A DNA stretch of 64,000 bases from Latilactobacillus sakei subsp. sakei DSM 20017 = JCM 1157 (GTDB taxonomy: Bacteria; Bacillota; Bacilli; Lactobacillales; Lactobacillaceae): positions 310,001-374,000 of the forward strand of contig NZ_AP017929.1 in the NCBI RefSeq assembly GCF_002370355.1, read 5' to 3'. Positions 15,481 through 25,351 of this stretch are shown piece by piece. A model generated the notes under the pieces. That model saw only the letters and a program-made list of their open reading frames with translations, did no database searches and was not told the origin of the DNA. The number at the start of each line of letters is the position of its first letter. The stretch's first letter is position 1. The position numbers were made by a program, and so were the translations under genes.

Positions 15481-15658
15481 GGATGTGACTGGCATTGAAA
15501 ATTGCAGGCTAAATTTCTGACAACTCGATTGGTACTAAATGGCCCCACGTTTGGGGACCGTTTATTTCTGATTGTCGTTAGAGCTAGCTTGCGTTTATTT
15601 TCAAGGCCGGTAAAAAAACCAGACTTGTTAACAGACGCCCATAGTAGCGTCTTTTTTT
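15481..15658 (+). promoter_or_regulatory. Attenuator leader of the ABC-F gene
   Basis: The leader has a candidate upstream peptide frame at 15495-15512 (TTG start, MKIAG then stop) with GGATGTGA six bases before it. A hairpin is closed by GACAA (15519-15523) and TTGTC (15572-15576) with CCCC/GGGG inside. A terminator follows at 15633-15658 with arms AGACGC and GCGTCT and a T-run. GCGTTT at 15591-15596 can pair with AGACGC and would break the terminator. This is the layout of ribosome-stalling attenuators known upstream of ABC-F resistance genes. The remaining 15358-15480 bases hold the divergent peptide promoter. Confidence 0.65.
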
Positions 15659-15712
15659 GTGCATGCAAAACGACAACCAACCAATCTCATTTAAATTTAT
15701 GAGGTGATATTA

Positions 15713-17224
15713 ATGGGCACAATCCAATTCAAACAATTAACATTCAACTATCCAGATCAAGCAACTCCCCTTTTCAAAGACGTCACACTTCAATTCGATG
15801 CTAGCTGGCGCTTAGGCCTAATCGGGCGCAACGGCCGGGGCAAAACAACGCTGTTAAAACTACTTCAACGCCAATTAGAATTTGAGGGACAACTGAAAAC
15901 GGATCTAGATTTTCACTATTTCCCACAAACCGTAGCTGATCCGAGTCAATTAGCCCGCGACGTTCTAATGACGCTCGGTCAATTAGATGACAGCACCTTT
16001 TGGCAAATTGAACGAGAACTCAATTTACTCAAAGTTGATCTCGACTGTCTCTGGCAACCATTCAACACGCTGAGTCCCGGCGAACAAACCAAGGCGCTCT
16101 TGGCGTTATTATTCATCGACGAGCATCATTTTCAACTCATCGATGAACCAACGAATCATCTCGATCAAGATGGTCGCGATACCGTGGCACACTATTTACA
16201 ACAAAAAACAGGGTTCATCGTCATCAGCCATGACCGGCACTTTTTAAACCAAGTTATCGATCACGTTTTATCAATCAACCGGGCGGATATTACCGTCCAA
16301 CAAGGCGATTATCAAACCTGGCAGACCACTCAGGAACAACAAACCCAATCCGAACAGCATCAAAACAGCCTGCTCAAAAGTGAAATCAAGCGGTTGAATC
16401 AAACGGCCCAACAAAAATCTCAGTGGTCCCAACAGGCTGAACGTGGTAAAAATGCGGGTAGTGTCAAAAATGAAAGTGCCAATCTCGATAAGGGCTTCAT
16501 TGGACACCGCGCCGCTAAGGTAATGAAGCGCGCCACAACGATTACTGCTCGTAGTGAACAAGCGGCTACTGAAAAACAAGGTCTGCTCAAAAACGTTGAA
16601 ATTACCGCACCACTGACGATTAACAATCAGCCTTTAAAGCCGCAACAAATCGTCCTAACCGCAACCGACCTAGTACTTGAACAAGATGGTCGCGCCCTAA
16701 ATCAGCCGCTATCATTTGAACTAAAGGCCGGCCAACAAGTCACATTAACCGGCGCTAACGGTACGGGAAAATCAACCTTTATCAAAGCCTTACTCGCACT
16801 TCCTGAAATGCAGCATCAAGTCAGTGGGCAGTTGACCATTGCGCCGCGAATCAAGGTTTCTTATTTACCACAAGATTTTACACAGCTCAGTGGCTCACTA
16901 GCTGACTTTGCAGCCGCCAGGAAGGTATCACTAGAACAATTACTCTCAACTTTACGGAAACTGGGTTTTGAGCGGGAACAGTTCAACCACCGGCTTGAAA
17001 CGATGAGTATGGGGCAAAAACGTAAGGCCGCCCTCGCTCGTTCGCTTTGTGAAGAAGCCCAATTTTATGTCTGGGACGAACCGTTAAACTACCTAGATGT
17101 CATTACGCGCGAACAACTCCAAACATTAATTGTCCAAACCCGCCCAACACTCTTGTTCATCGAACATGACCGCGATTTTATCGACGGTGTCGCTAGCCAA
17201 CGTTATCAATTGATTCCACGCTAA
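15713..17224 (+). CDS. ABC-F ribosome protection protein, Lsa-like
   Basis: A 503-aa soluble protein with two ABC ATPase domains and no membrane segment. Domain 1 has Walker A GLIGRNGRGKTTLL, signature LSPGEQTK and Walker B LIDEPTNHLD. The inter-domain linker (about residues 195-290) is charged and helical. Domain 2 has TGANGTGKSTF, MSMGQKRK and VWDEPLNYLD. The length and the degenerate second signature match the Lsa/Vga antibiotic-resistance branch, whose members bind the ribosome and displace lincosamides, streptogramins A or pleuromutilins. The ATG at 15713 with GAGGTGA is chosen. An attenuator-type leader precedes it, which supports drug-induced expression. Spectrum is not readable from sequence. 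Confidence 0.88.
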   Translation: MGTIQFKQLTFNYPDQATPLFKDVTLQFDASWRLGLIGRNGRGKTTLLKLLQRQLEFEGQLKTDLDFHYFPQTVADPSQLARDVLMTLGQLDDSTFWQIERELNLLKVDLDCLWQPFNTLSPGEQTKALLALLFIDEHHFQLIDEPTNHLDQDGRDTVAHYLQQKTGFIVISHDRHFLNQVIDHVLSINRADITVQQGDYQTWQTTQEQQTQSEQHQNSLLKSEIKRLNQTAQQKSQWSQQAERGKNAGSVKNESANLDKGFIGHRAAKVMKRATTITARSEQAATEKQGLLKNVEITAPLTINNQPLKPQQIVLTATDLVLEQDGRALNQPLSFELKAGQQVTLTGANGTGKSTFIKALLALPEMQHQVSGQLTIAPRIKVSYLPQDFTQLSGSLADFAAARKVSLEQLLSTLRKLGFEREQFNHRLETMSMGQKRKAALARSLCEEAQFYVWDEPLNYLDVITREQLQTLIVQTRPTLLFIEHDRDFIDGVASQRYQLIPR

Positions 17225-17228
17225 TTAA

Positions 17229-18242
17229 CTAATACGTATTATCTGAATAATAAGTCGTATTTAAGCCATCAGTATTAAACGTCTTATTAGTATTGTCTTT
17301 AAAGAACGCCGTGTTTAATTGATTCAATTCAGTCTCTGTGTTACTTAACGTTTTGGTTTGTAACCCGAGACTCTCACGAAGTTTGTTAGACGTTGCTTGC
17401 AATTTATCGGTCGCAATCACTTGATAAGAACTCCCGTTAATCCAGGCTTCTTTCCCAATGATTTGACCACTCGTAATGTCGGTCCCACATTGATGGTAAT
17501 TTTCAATTAACGTTTTCGTTTGATCAGCCGTTAAATCCGTACTGATGTGCTTGCCTAATTTTGTCATTAAACCTGATAAATGGACCAAGTATTGGGGCTT
17601 TTGAATCTTATCAGCGACCCCGCGCAAGACTTCTTGTTGGCGCAACTGACGACCATAATCACCACGGGGATCTTGGTATCTCATCCGTGTATAAACTAGG
17701 GCCTGCTTGCCATTTAAATGGTGGCGGCCCTTTTTGATTGTCTGCCCATCGAAACTCACATCGATATTTGTTTTAACATCAACACCATCGACGAAATCAA
17801 CCAGTTCTTTGAGCGCGCCCATATCAATCGTGACCGAATAATCGATTGGCACACCGATAAATTCACTGACGGTTTTTTTAGCCATCTTCGCTTGTCCTAA
17901 TTCATAGGCCGCGTTAATTTTTTGAACATTCTTAGTCTTGCTGCCAACCATTTCGGCGAGCGAATCCCGCGGAATTGAATAAACCAAGGTTTTCTTAGTT
18001 TTAGGATTTAACGTAACCACCATCATCGAATCCGAGAGGCCGCGATCGACACGCCCATCAGAACCCGTATCAGCCCCTAATAATAAAAATGAGATAGGTT
18101 TGTCCTGATTAATCCGATTGGATACCTGTTTGTTTTGGGTTTTAATCGCACGAATTGCTTGGTTTTCTTTTATTTTGTAAAAACCCCCACCAATTACTAA
18201 AATAACCCCGATAACCCCTAGTACAATCTTTAACTTCTTCAA
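17229..18242 (-). CDS. LCP family (LytR-CpsA-Psr) cell-wall polymer transferase
   Basis: A 337-aa protein with a short cytoplasmic start, one membrane helix (residues about 5-22, IVLGVIGVILVIGGGFY) and an extracellular LCP domain. The domain shows LLLGADTGSDGRVDRGLSDS and LVYSIPRDS, with the Arg and Asp residues that bind polyprenyl pyrophosphate, and VYTRMRYQDPRGDYGR-type residues further on. The family attaches teichoic acids or capsular polymers to peptidoglycan. Its stop lies only four bases from the stop of the convergent ABC-F gene, so no separate terminator fits between them. Confidence 0.9.
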   Translation of the reverse strand: MKKLKIVLGVIGVILVIGGGFYKIKENQAIRAIKTQNKQVSNRINQDKPISFLLLGADTGSDGRVDRGLSDSMMVVTLNPKTKKTLVYSIPRDSLAEMVGSKTKNVQKINAAYELGQAKMAKKTVSEFIGVPIDYSVTIDMGALKELVDFVDGVDVKTNIDVSFDGQTIKKGRHHLNGKQALVYTRMRYQDPRGDYGRQLRQQEVLRGVADKIQKPQYLVHLSGLMTKLGKHISTDLTADQTKTLIENYHQCGTDITSGQIIGKEAWINGSSYQVIATDKLQATSNKLRESLGLQTKTLSNTETELNQLNTAFFKDNTNKTFNTDGLNTTYYSDNTY

Positions 18243-18360
18243 AATAACGACTCCTATCTGTTTACTAATCTCCTATTCGAGTATATTAAAAATCGTTAAA
18301 GATGGTCGTTTTATTAAGCCAACTTAATACTTTTAAGGCTTTTTTATTATTTCAGCATTC

Positions 18361-18398
18361 AAAAAAGTTCCCACCTGATTAAGGATGGGAACTTTTTT
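18361..18398. terminator. Bidirectional terminator between the LCP gene and the repeat triplet
   Basis: AAAAAAGTTCCCA and TGGGAACTTTTTT form a strong hairpin with T-runs on both strands. On the minus strand it would end a transcript that has passed through elements E, D and C. Confidence 0.85.
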
Positions 18399-18406
18399 GT
18401 TTGTTT

Positions 18407-18530
18407 AAACGTGCTTTTAACACTAACTTCTTGCGCTTAACGACGATTGCCAAACAACCGATTCCATCGGTTATTCGTCACTCTATGTTAATGCTCAGAA
18501 GCTGACCAAGTGTTACAGCACTCTTTTTTT
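18407..18530 (-). ncRNA. Structured repeat element, copy C
   Basis: The copy nearest the terminator. On the minus strand AGUGUU/AACACU, AGAAG/CUUCU reading, UUAAC/GUUAA, GACGA/UCGUC and the terminal hairpin AACCGAU/AUCGGUU can form. GAAUAA and UUGUUUG flank the terminal hairpin as in the other copies. Confidence 0.6.
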
Positions 18531-18653
18531 AAACGTGCTTTTCAAAGCTGATGCTTGCGCTCAGCACCGTATTGCAAACAACCAGCCATGCTGGTTATTC
18601 ACAACACTCAGCTAATGCTCAGCGTCAACCCGCTTTGAACGCACTCTTTTTTT
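18531..18653 (-). ncRNA. Structured repeat element, copy D
   Basis: The middle copy of the triplet. On the minus strand CAAAG/CUUUG, GCUGA/UCAGC, UUAGC/GCUGA (with a U-G pair), GUGUUG/CAAUAC (with a G-U pair) and the terminal hairpin AACCAGC/GCUGGUU can form. The wobble pairs would be mismatches on the plus strand. Confidence 0.6.
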
Positions 18654-18776
18654 AACATGCTTTTATAAGACATGGTCCTGCGTTTAGCGACGATTGGTGA
18701 ACAATCGCTTTCAGCGCTCATTCACCAATCTATGCTAATCCTCAGACCATTAACGTCTTATAACGCACTCTTTTTT
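18654..18776 (-). ncRNA. Structured repeat element, copy E
   Basis: The copy next to the symporter gene; its first bases overlap that gene's stop codon. Stems AUAAGAC/GUCUUAU, AUGGUC/GACCAU, UUAGC/GCUAA and a longer GAUUGGUGAA/UUCACCAAUC helix, capped by CGCU/AGCG, can form. The terminal part is diverged from the other copies. Confidence 0.6.
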
Positions 18777-20190
18777 AATCTAATTTCTTTTCCAATTCGC
18801 TGACAATTTCTGCGTGTTTTGCTTCTGTTAATTTAATTTTTGCCATGAAGATCAAAGCAGAAACAATTAATAAAGCCATTGGTACGAAGAACATGTATGT
18901 CTTGAATTGTAATAAACCACCATTTGTAATATCGCTTGGTTTAGCGTTACCTGTCATACCTGCGTGAATTGCGGCAATCCCAACAACACCGTTGGCAAAG
19001 GCACCAGCTAATTTATCCAATAATGGGCGAACGGCTAACGTAACAGATTCGTTACGTGTCCCACTCTTCAATTGACCGTATTCAACACTATCAGTAATTG
19101 TCATTAAAGCTGCTAAGAAAACAAGTGGGTATGGGAAGAAGAATAACCCAACAGCGATTAAGACAACAACTAAGTTGCTACCAGCAAATAAGAAGAGAAT
19201 GTAGCCAAGCATCATCATGGCAATCCCGCCAAGATAGATAGCACGACGGTGAATCAATGATACTAAAGTTGGGAATAGGGCAACTGAGATAACCCCTAAG
19301 ATAGCGGTAATCACACCAACTGTTGAGAAGGCTGCAGCGCGACCCATGACGTATTTGAAGTAGTAAATTAAAAGTGAGTTTGTGATAACGTAACTAAAAG
19401 CAAACAAGAAATATGATAGTGATAACCACATTAATTGATCATTTTTACCGATTACTTTGAAGACATCGCGGAAACGAATCTTTTCAGTATTTTCACGGAT
19501 AGCACTCTTTTCTTCTTTAGTACCGATAATCGTTGCTAAAGCGCCTAAGAATGAAACAACACCGATGACAACGGCAAACCCTAACCAACCAGCGCTAGTT
19601 TGTTCGCTACCATGTGTCCCTGAAAACATTTGTGAGAAGAAGACTACGATTGGCACAATAACGATGATTACCCCTTGGGCACCTAACGTTGAACCAAAAC
19701 GAGCAATGGCCCCAAACTTCGTCCGTTTTTCTGAATCAACGGTTAAAGCAGGTAACATTGACCAAAATGCAATATCTTTAAATGAATAGAAGATATCCAA
19801 GATAACGAAAACGATTGCAAAAAGAACTAAGTATAAATAAGGGCTATTTGTTGCTAAGCCACCGAAGTTCGTGAAGATCATGACTAAACCAACAGAACTA
19901 ATCAATGAACCAATTAGTAACCAAGGTTTAAATTTCCCCCAACGAGTCCGGGTATTATCAACTACCCCACCGATAAGTGGATCAAAGGCGATTTCAACAA
20001 TCCGGATGACAACCATCATGGAAGTGACATAACCGATCATTTTTGCATTAAAAGCGGCATTTTTTGTATCGAATAATTGGCTAGTAACAAAAATCATAAA
20101 ATAAGTGCTAAGTGTTGCATAGAAAGCATCGTGGCCAAATGCCCCGAATGCATATGAACTATATTGTTTGATATCTTTTAGTTTTTTCAT
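18775..20190 (-). CDS. GPH family sugar:cation symporter
   Basis: A 471-aa protein with twelve predicted helices and the GPH (melibiose/lactose/xyloside) signatures: YAFGAFGHDAFYATLSTYFMIF at the start, RIVEIAFDPLIGGVVDNTRTRWGKFKPWLLIG in the first loop, and SVEYGQLKSGTRNESVTLAVRPL in the central loop. It ends without the EIIA domain found in the homologue at 35900-37822. The preceding gene encodes a small conserved protein, and a kinase/GH1/PTS group lies upstream, so a beta-glucoside or pentoside substrate is likely. Three structured repeats follow its stop. Confidence 0.88.
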   Translation of the reverse strand: MKKLKDIKQYSSYAFGAFGHDAFYATLSTYFMIFVTSQLFDTKNAAFNAKMIGYVTSMMVVIRIVEIAFDPLIGGVVDNTRTRWGKFKPWLLIGSLISSVGLVMIFTNFGGLATNSPYLYLVLFAIVFVILDIFYSFKDIAFWSMLPALTVDSEKRTKFGAIARFGSTLGAQGVIIVIVPIVVFFSQMFSGTHGSEQTSAGWLGFAVVIGVVSFLGALATIIGTKEEKSAIRENTEKIRFRDVFKVIGKNDQLMWLSLSYFLFAFSYVITNSLLIYYFKYVMGRAAAFSTVGVITAILGVISVALFPTLVSLIHRRAIYLGGIAMMMLGYILFLFAGSNLVVVLIAVGLFFFPYPLVFLAALMTITDSVEYGQLKSGTRNESVTLAVRPLLDKLAGAFANGVVGIAAIHAGMTGNAKPSDITNGGLLQFKTYMFFVPMALLIVSALIFMAKIKLTEAKHAEIVSELEKKLD

Positions 20191-20218
20191 TGTTCAATTC
20201 CTTTCATTTGATTTAAAA

Positions 20219-20458
20219 CTAGTGATAACGGTGTTCAATAATTTTTTCTAAAATAGCTTGGCGTTGCTTTTCCTTGGCTGTGCCAAACTGGTTTTCTTCT
20301 AATGAATTAAAATCGTTTGCTAATAAAACGGATTCAAGATATAACGTCAATTGACGTTTAATATAAACCTTGTTGTCTTCGTTTGTTTGCTTCGGATTTC
20401 CGGCGATAATGGCTGCTGCAAATTGATCTGCATCGATGGTTAATTTATTATCATTCAT
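20219..20458 (-). CDS. Small conserved protein paired with a sugar transporter (family member 1)
   Basis: A 79-aa acidic soluble protein. Its pattern F-x-A-A-I at residues 12-17 and YLESVLLANDFNSLEENQFG near residues 42-60 is shared with the 81-aa protein at 57069-57314 (YLTAYLLANDFNALEAQHFN). The two form a paralogous family, each next to a carbohydrate transporter gene. The gene has GAAAGAGG upstream and lies 28 bp before the symporter gene, so the pair is one transcript. The function is unknown; a regulatory or accessory role for the transporter is an inference from position only. Confidence 0.75.
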   Translation of the reverse strand: MNDNKLTIDADQFAAAIIAGNPKQTNEDNKVYIKRQLTLYLESVLLANDFNSLEENQFGTAKEKQRQAILEKIIEHRYH

Positions 20459-20494
20459 TCTAATAGCCTCTTTCTAAAATAGATTTTTAGCCGG

Positions 20495-20590
20495 AAACCG
20501 TTTAAGCGTGATCTCTAATCGCGGTGTAAACGCATTCTTCAGCTAACAAATTCATTTTACTAAACTTTTACTAAAATGTAAACGGTTAAT
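20495..20590. promoter_or_regulatory. Three cre-like sites upstream of the small protein/symporter operon
   Basis: GGAAACCGTTTAA starts near 20493, TGTAAACGCATTCT lies at 20525-20538 and TGTAAACGGTTAAT at 20577-20590. The last two match 12 of 14 positions of the CcpA consensus TGWAANCGNTNWCA. Some may be LacI-type operators instead. Confidence 0.45.
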
Positions 20591-20639
20591 TAAAATTCCA
20601 TTAGTTTGTTTAAATTTAGTAACTTCCCAACCAGCAACA

Positions 20640-20680
20640 TAAAAAGCCGTTCACCAATCACTGATGAACGACTTTTTTGA
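20640..20680 (-). terminator. Terminator after the ROK kinase gene
   Basis: On the minus strand AAGTCGTTCA and TGAACGGCTT pair (one G-T) around an 11-base loop and run into a T-tract. Confidence 0.75.
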
Positions 20681-20691
20681 ATCTTTTGCGC

Positions 20692-21588
20692 TTAGCGCTT
20701 CTGCATCACTTGGTAAACCGCTCCGATAATACCGGCTTCATTTTTTAAATCGGCCGCCACGACTGTCGGTAACGCAAGGTCTTTAATACTATTATGAACA
20801 CTTTGCACGTTTTGAATTTCAGCATTGAGTTGCGTCATAAACGTTTCGTTGGCACTAATGCCACCGCCAATAATCACCTTTTCAGGATCGAAAGCAACCA
20901 TCAAATTAATAATTCCCTTCGCCAAGCTGTGGTAGTAACTCGTTAACACATTTTGTGCGAGGACTTCATGTTGCGCCGCCCGTTCAAAAATAATCCGAGC
21001 ATCAGTCAGCTGATCAGCACTGAATTGGTTATAACGCCGCAATAAGCCAATGACAGTGGCACCTCTGAAGTTCAAGGAACCCATTTCAACATCAATCTCG
21101 TCATCTTCAACGAGCATCCACCCAAATTCACCTGAGCGCGCATGCGCCCCACGATAGATTTGGTTATTGATGACTAACGCGCCACCAACACCGGTACCCA
21201 GTACCAAACTTAGGTAGTTGGTAACACCTTTAGCGGCACCCAACCATTGTTCCGCAATTGCAGCTGCATTCGCATCATTTTCAACAGCCACGGGTAGATT
21301 CAATTTTTCAGTCAGTAGACCTTTCAAATCGACACCGGTTAAGCATTTAACGGCGCCAGCTGTCGTCAGAAAACCGTCTGCTTGAACCACACCTGGCACA
21401 CTAACCCCGACACCTGCAATCGGCGTTGTTTGTTGAAAATCCTGAATGATCTGCACTAATTTAGCAATTAACGTCGTTTGGTCTTGGGGTGTTTCAAATG
21501 CTTCTTTACGTACGATTTGGCCTTCTTGATTGACTAACCCAACTTTAATCGTTGTGCCGCCAATATCAATCCCAACAAAATTTGTCAT
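20692..21588 (-). CDS. ROK family sugar kinase
   Basis: A 298-aa ROK kinase. It has the phosphate loop FVGIDIGGTTIKVGL at the start, GVSVPGVV, ENDANAAAIAEQWLGAAKG with the catalytic Asp, and LGTGVGGALV. The usual zinc motif CxCGxxGC is absent: the corresponding stretch reads SGEFGWMLVEDDEID with no Cys. That is seen in some ROK branches, including kinases for beta-glucosides and related sugars. The ATG at 21588 follows AGGTGGGG; longer starts overlap the GH1 gene. It is the last gene of the GH1/PTS group and probably phosphorylates free glucose or a disaccharide released there. Confidence 0.88.
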   Translation of the reverse strand: MTNFVGIDIGGTTIKVGLVNQEGQIVRKEAFETPQDQTTLIAKLVQIIQDFQQTTPIAGVGVSVPGVVQADGFLTTAGAVKCLTGVDLKGLLTEKLNLPVAVENDANAAAIAEQWLGAAKGVTNYLSLVLGTGVGGALVINNQIYRGAHARSGEFGWMLVEDDEIDVEMGSLNFRGATVIGLLRRYNQFSADQLTDARIIFERAAQHEVLAQNVLTSYYHSLAKGIINLMVAFDPEKVIIGGGISANETFMTQLNAEIQNVQSVHNSIKDLALPTVVAADLKNEAGIIGAVYQVMQKR

Positions 21589-21601
21589 TCTGACCCCACC
21601 T

Positions 21602-23044
<1,443 letters not shown>

Positions 23045-23052
23045 TTAATCAA

Positions 23053-24369
23053 TTACTTTTGCGCATTGTTCAAAGCAACTTTGTTGGCTGCAATGACGAA
23101 TGGTAAATAAGTTAATACTGAAATGCCTAAACATAAGAATCCGATAATTAACGCTAACCAGTTCCCACCAGTCCCTAAGAATGGCATCAATGGCCCAGGC
23201 GTGGTCCACGTTAACCCAAAGGCAGGCGTTGGAATCCAATTAAAGATAACGGTCACTGTGTACCCAACTAAAATGTTAATCACAGGTGTTAAAACAAATG
23301 GAATCGCCAAAATAGGATTCAAAACAATTGGTAAACCGAAGATCAATGGTTCATTAATATTGAACAAACCAGGAACTAGGGCTAATTTTGCAATTTCACG
23401 GTAATCTTTACGCCGTGATGCAATAAAGATGGCGATGATTAAACCAAGTGTCATCCCACTACCACCCATATTGGCGAAGACGTCATTCAAAATACCCCAA
23501 GTTTCGCGGTAAGGAACGCCCCAGGCAGTCCCGTGACTATTAATGAATGTTTGGTTAGCTAAATCAGCTTCCGTAAACATAATTGACCGTAAAGCATTCA
23601 ATGTATTAGGGCCGTGAATCCCGACTAACCAAAGTACATTTTGAACAACGGCGATAATCATAATCCCGAAGATGTTAACCCCGATATGGCGCAATGGGGT
23701 TTGAATCGTTTTATAGATAATTTCGTTGATGCCTTGTGGTGCGATTAATGAAATGAAGAAGTTAGCCATCGCAAAAATCATAATCATGATAACAATTGGA
23801 ATTAAACCGTTGAAAGAACGGGCCACTGCAGGTGGTACCATTTCTGGCATCTTAATTCTCAACTTTTTGATATTGAATAATTTAGGTAAGAATTCACCGA
23901 CGATCATCCCACAAATCATTGCGACGAATAAGCCTTGTGCGCCTAAATACGTCGTTGGTAGATATGAAACACCGTCTTTGACAACAGCTGGTGTGTATAA
24001 AATCATGAAGGCCGCAATCCCGGTCATCCCGATTAACATATCATCTGACTTGAAGTGTTTTGCTAGGTTTCGAGCCACTAAGTATGCGATAAAAATAGAG
24101 AGAATATTCATAGTCCCATTGGTAACTGATGTGAATAATTGCTGTGCTTTTTCCAGATTTGGAAAGAATTTTGGTAAGAATAAAATCTGAGCGATAAAAC
24201 CACTCTTAGAAAAAATTAAGTTATTTATTAAAATAACGAGCGATGCTGCCATCGTAATCGGAAATGTATACATAAATGCATCACGAACCGCCGCGACATG
24301 TCGCTGTTCATTTAATTTAGTCGCAAACGGGACGATGGTGCGTTCCATAAAACTATTAAACTTATCCAT
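23053..24369 (-). CDS. PTS EIIC component, cellobiose/lactose family
   Basis: A 438-aa membrane protein of the EIIC(Lac/Cel) family, with about ten helices, GIHGPNTLNALRSIMF, and the conserved FNINEPLIFGLPIVLNPILAIPF motif that carries the substrate-binding Glu. It moves beta-glucosides across the membrane. The EIIA and EIIB partners are not in this locus and must come from elsewhere on the chromosome. It is the first gene of the EIIC-GH1-ROK group, with RpiR upstream. Confidence 0.93.
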   Translation of the reverse strand: MDKFNSFMERTIVPFATKLNEQRHVAAVRDAFMYTFPITMAASLVILINNLIFSKSGFIAQILFLPKFFPNLEKAQQLFTSVTNGTMNILSIFIAYLVARNLAKHFKSDDMLIGMTGIAAFMILYTPAVVKDGVSYLPTTYLGAQGLFVAMICGMIVGEFLPKLFNIKKLRIKMPEMVPPAVARSFNGLIPIVIMIMIFAMANFFISLIAPQGINEIIYKTIQTPLRHIGVNIFGIMIIAVVQNVLWLVGIHGPNTLNALRSIMFTEADLANQTFINSHGTAWGVPYRETWGILNDVFANMGGSGMTLGLIIAIFIASRRKDYREIAKLALVPGLFNINEPLIFGLPIVLNPILAIPFVLTPVINILVGYTVTVIFNWIPTPAFGLTWTTPGPLMPFLGTGGNWLALIIGFLCLGISVLTYLPFVIAANKVALNNAQK

Positions 24370-24418
24370 GTAAAAACCTCCTAATGTAATCTATAATATT
24401 TTCAATAACTTAATTATA

Positions 24419-24432
24419 GTAAAACGGTTACA
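24419..24432. promoter_or_regulatory. cre-like site upstream of the PTS EIIC gene
   Basis: GTAAAACGGTTACA matches 12 of 14 consensus positions for CcpA and is itself nearly palindromic. It lies about 50 bases upstream of the EIIC start. Confidence 0.5.
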
Positions 24433-24513
24433 TTAAATAAATATGTTTAGCCGATATTGCTACACATACCGGCTAGTTGTTATCTATACCATTCGTGGTA
24501 CACCCTGTTCCAT

Positions 24514-25251
24514 TTAATTGTTTAACGCAACTTGTTGTCGTAATTGGCGCAAAATGGCTTCAATAATATAGACACACGGCACCTGACTGGTCATGTCATA
24601 ATATTGGTGAATCCGCGATTCTTCAATATTATAAGTCAGTGCGTACCGTCCCATCCGCGCTAAAGGACTCTCTAAATTACCCGTAATCGTCACCAGTGTT
24701 GTATCTGGATCATTGACAAAATTATTGAGCATTTCAATTAATTCCGGCGTTTTCCCGGAAACAGACAACGTAATAATCACGTTATTGGTCGTATTTTTTA
24801 GTTGTGAAGACAGCGGGTAATAGGGATCTTTGACTGCACTACTGTTAAAACACAGTGCCGATAATTGCCGTGATGCGTACTCCGCAATCGCCCCAGATGC
24901 GCCCATCCCCACTAAGAAAATATTGTCAGCCTCCAATAAAATCCCACCAACAATCTTAATCAGTCGAAGCAAGTCATCGGAAAAAGCCTCCATCGTTACC
25001 AATGGAAGCTCATCGCTTGGTTGTTCACCTGTTTTTAATTCACTCTTTAAAGACACCTTAAACTCCGGAAAACTATCGTAACCAATTTTCCGAATAAACC
25101 GCATGACTGACGAATTCGACACGCAGGCACCCGCAGCCAGTTCCCTAACTCGCATATACGGGACCTTCTCATCATGACTAACAATATACCGGTAAATTGC
25201 TAAATCTACATCTGATAACTTATCCATATCCTTATAGCCAAAAAAAGCCAT
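24514..25251 (-). CDS. RpiR family transcriptional regulator
   Basis: A 245-aa regulator with an N-terminal RpiR helix-turn-helix (residues about 10-75, including AAGACVSNSSVMRFIRKIGY) and a C-terminal SIS domain (FLVGMGASGAIAEYASRQL, then VIITLSVSGKTPELIEML). SIS domains bind sugar phosphates, so it probably senses a 6-phospho-sugar made by the neighbouring PTS/GH1 system. The ATG at 25251 follows GGGGAGAG. It lies in the same direction as and just upstream of the PTS EIIC gene. Confidence 0.9.
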   Translation of the reverse strand: MAFFGYKDMDKLSDVDLAIYRYIVSHDEKVPYMRVRELAAGACVSNSSVMRFIRKIGYDSFPEFKVSLKSELKTGEQPSDELPLVTMEAFSDDLLRLIKIVGGILLEADNIFLVGMGASGAIAEYASRQLSALCFNSSAVKDPYYPLSSQLKNTTNNVIITLSVSGKTPELIEMLNNFVNDPDTTLVTITGNLESPLARMGRYALTYNIEESRIHQYYDMTSQVPCVYIIEAILRQLRQQVALNN

Positions 25252-25351
25252 GCGCTCTCCCCATTTCATTACTATTGATAACTTTATTCTACTATATTAT
25301 CGTAGCCGGAAAAGGGGATTAGGAAAAGTTTGTTATAAATTGAACGAATTC

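Noticed and set aside
15502-15702. Frames of 66-72 codons on both strands of the ABC-F leader
   Set aside because: They cover the attenuator hairpins and lack good start signals; the five-codon leader has the better ribosome binding site.
14886-18776. CRISPR array
   Set aside because: Repeats are about 120 bases, adjacent without unique spacers, and vary in the stems; no cas gene is present.
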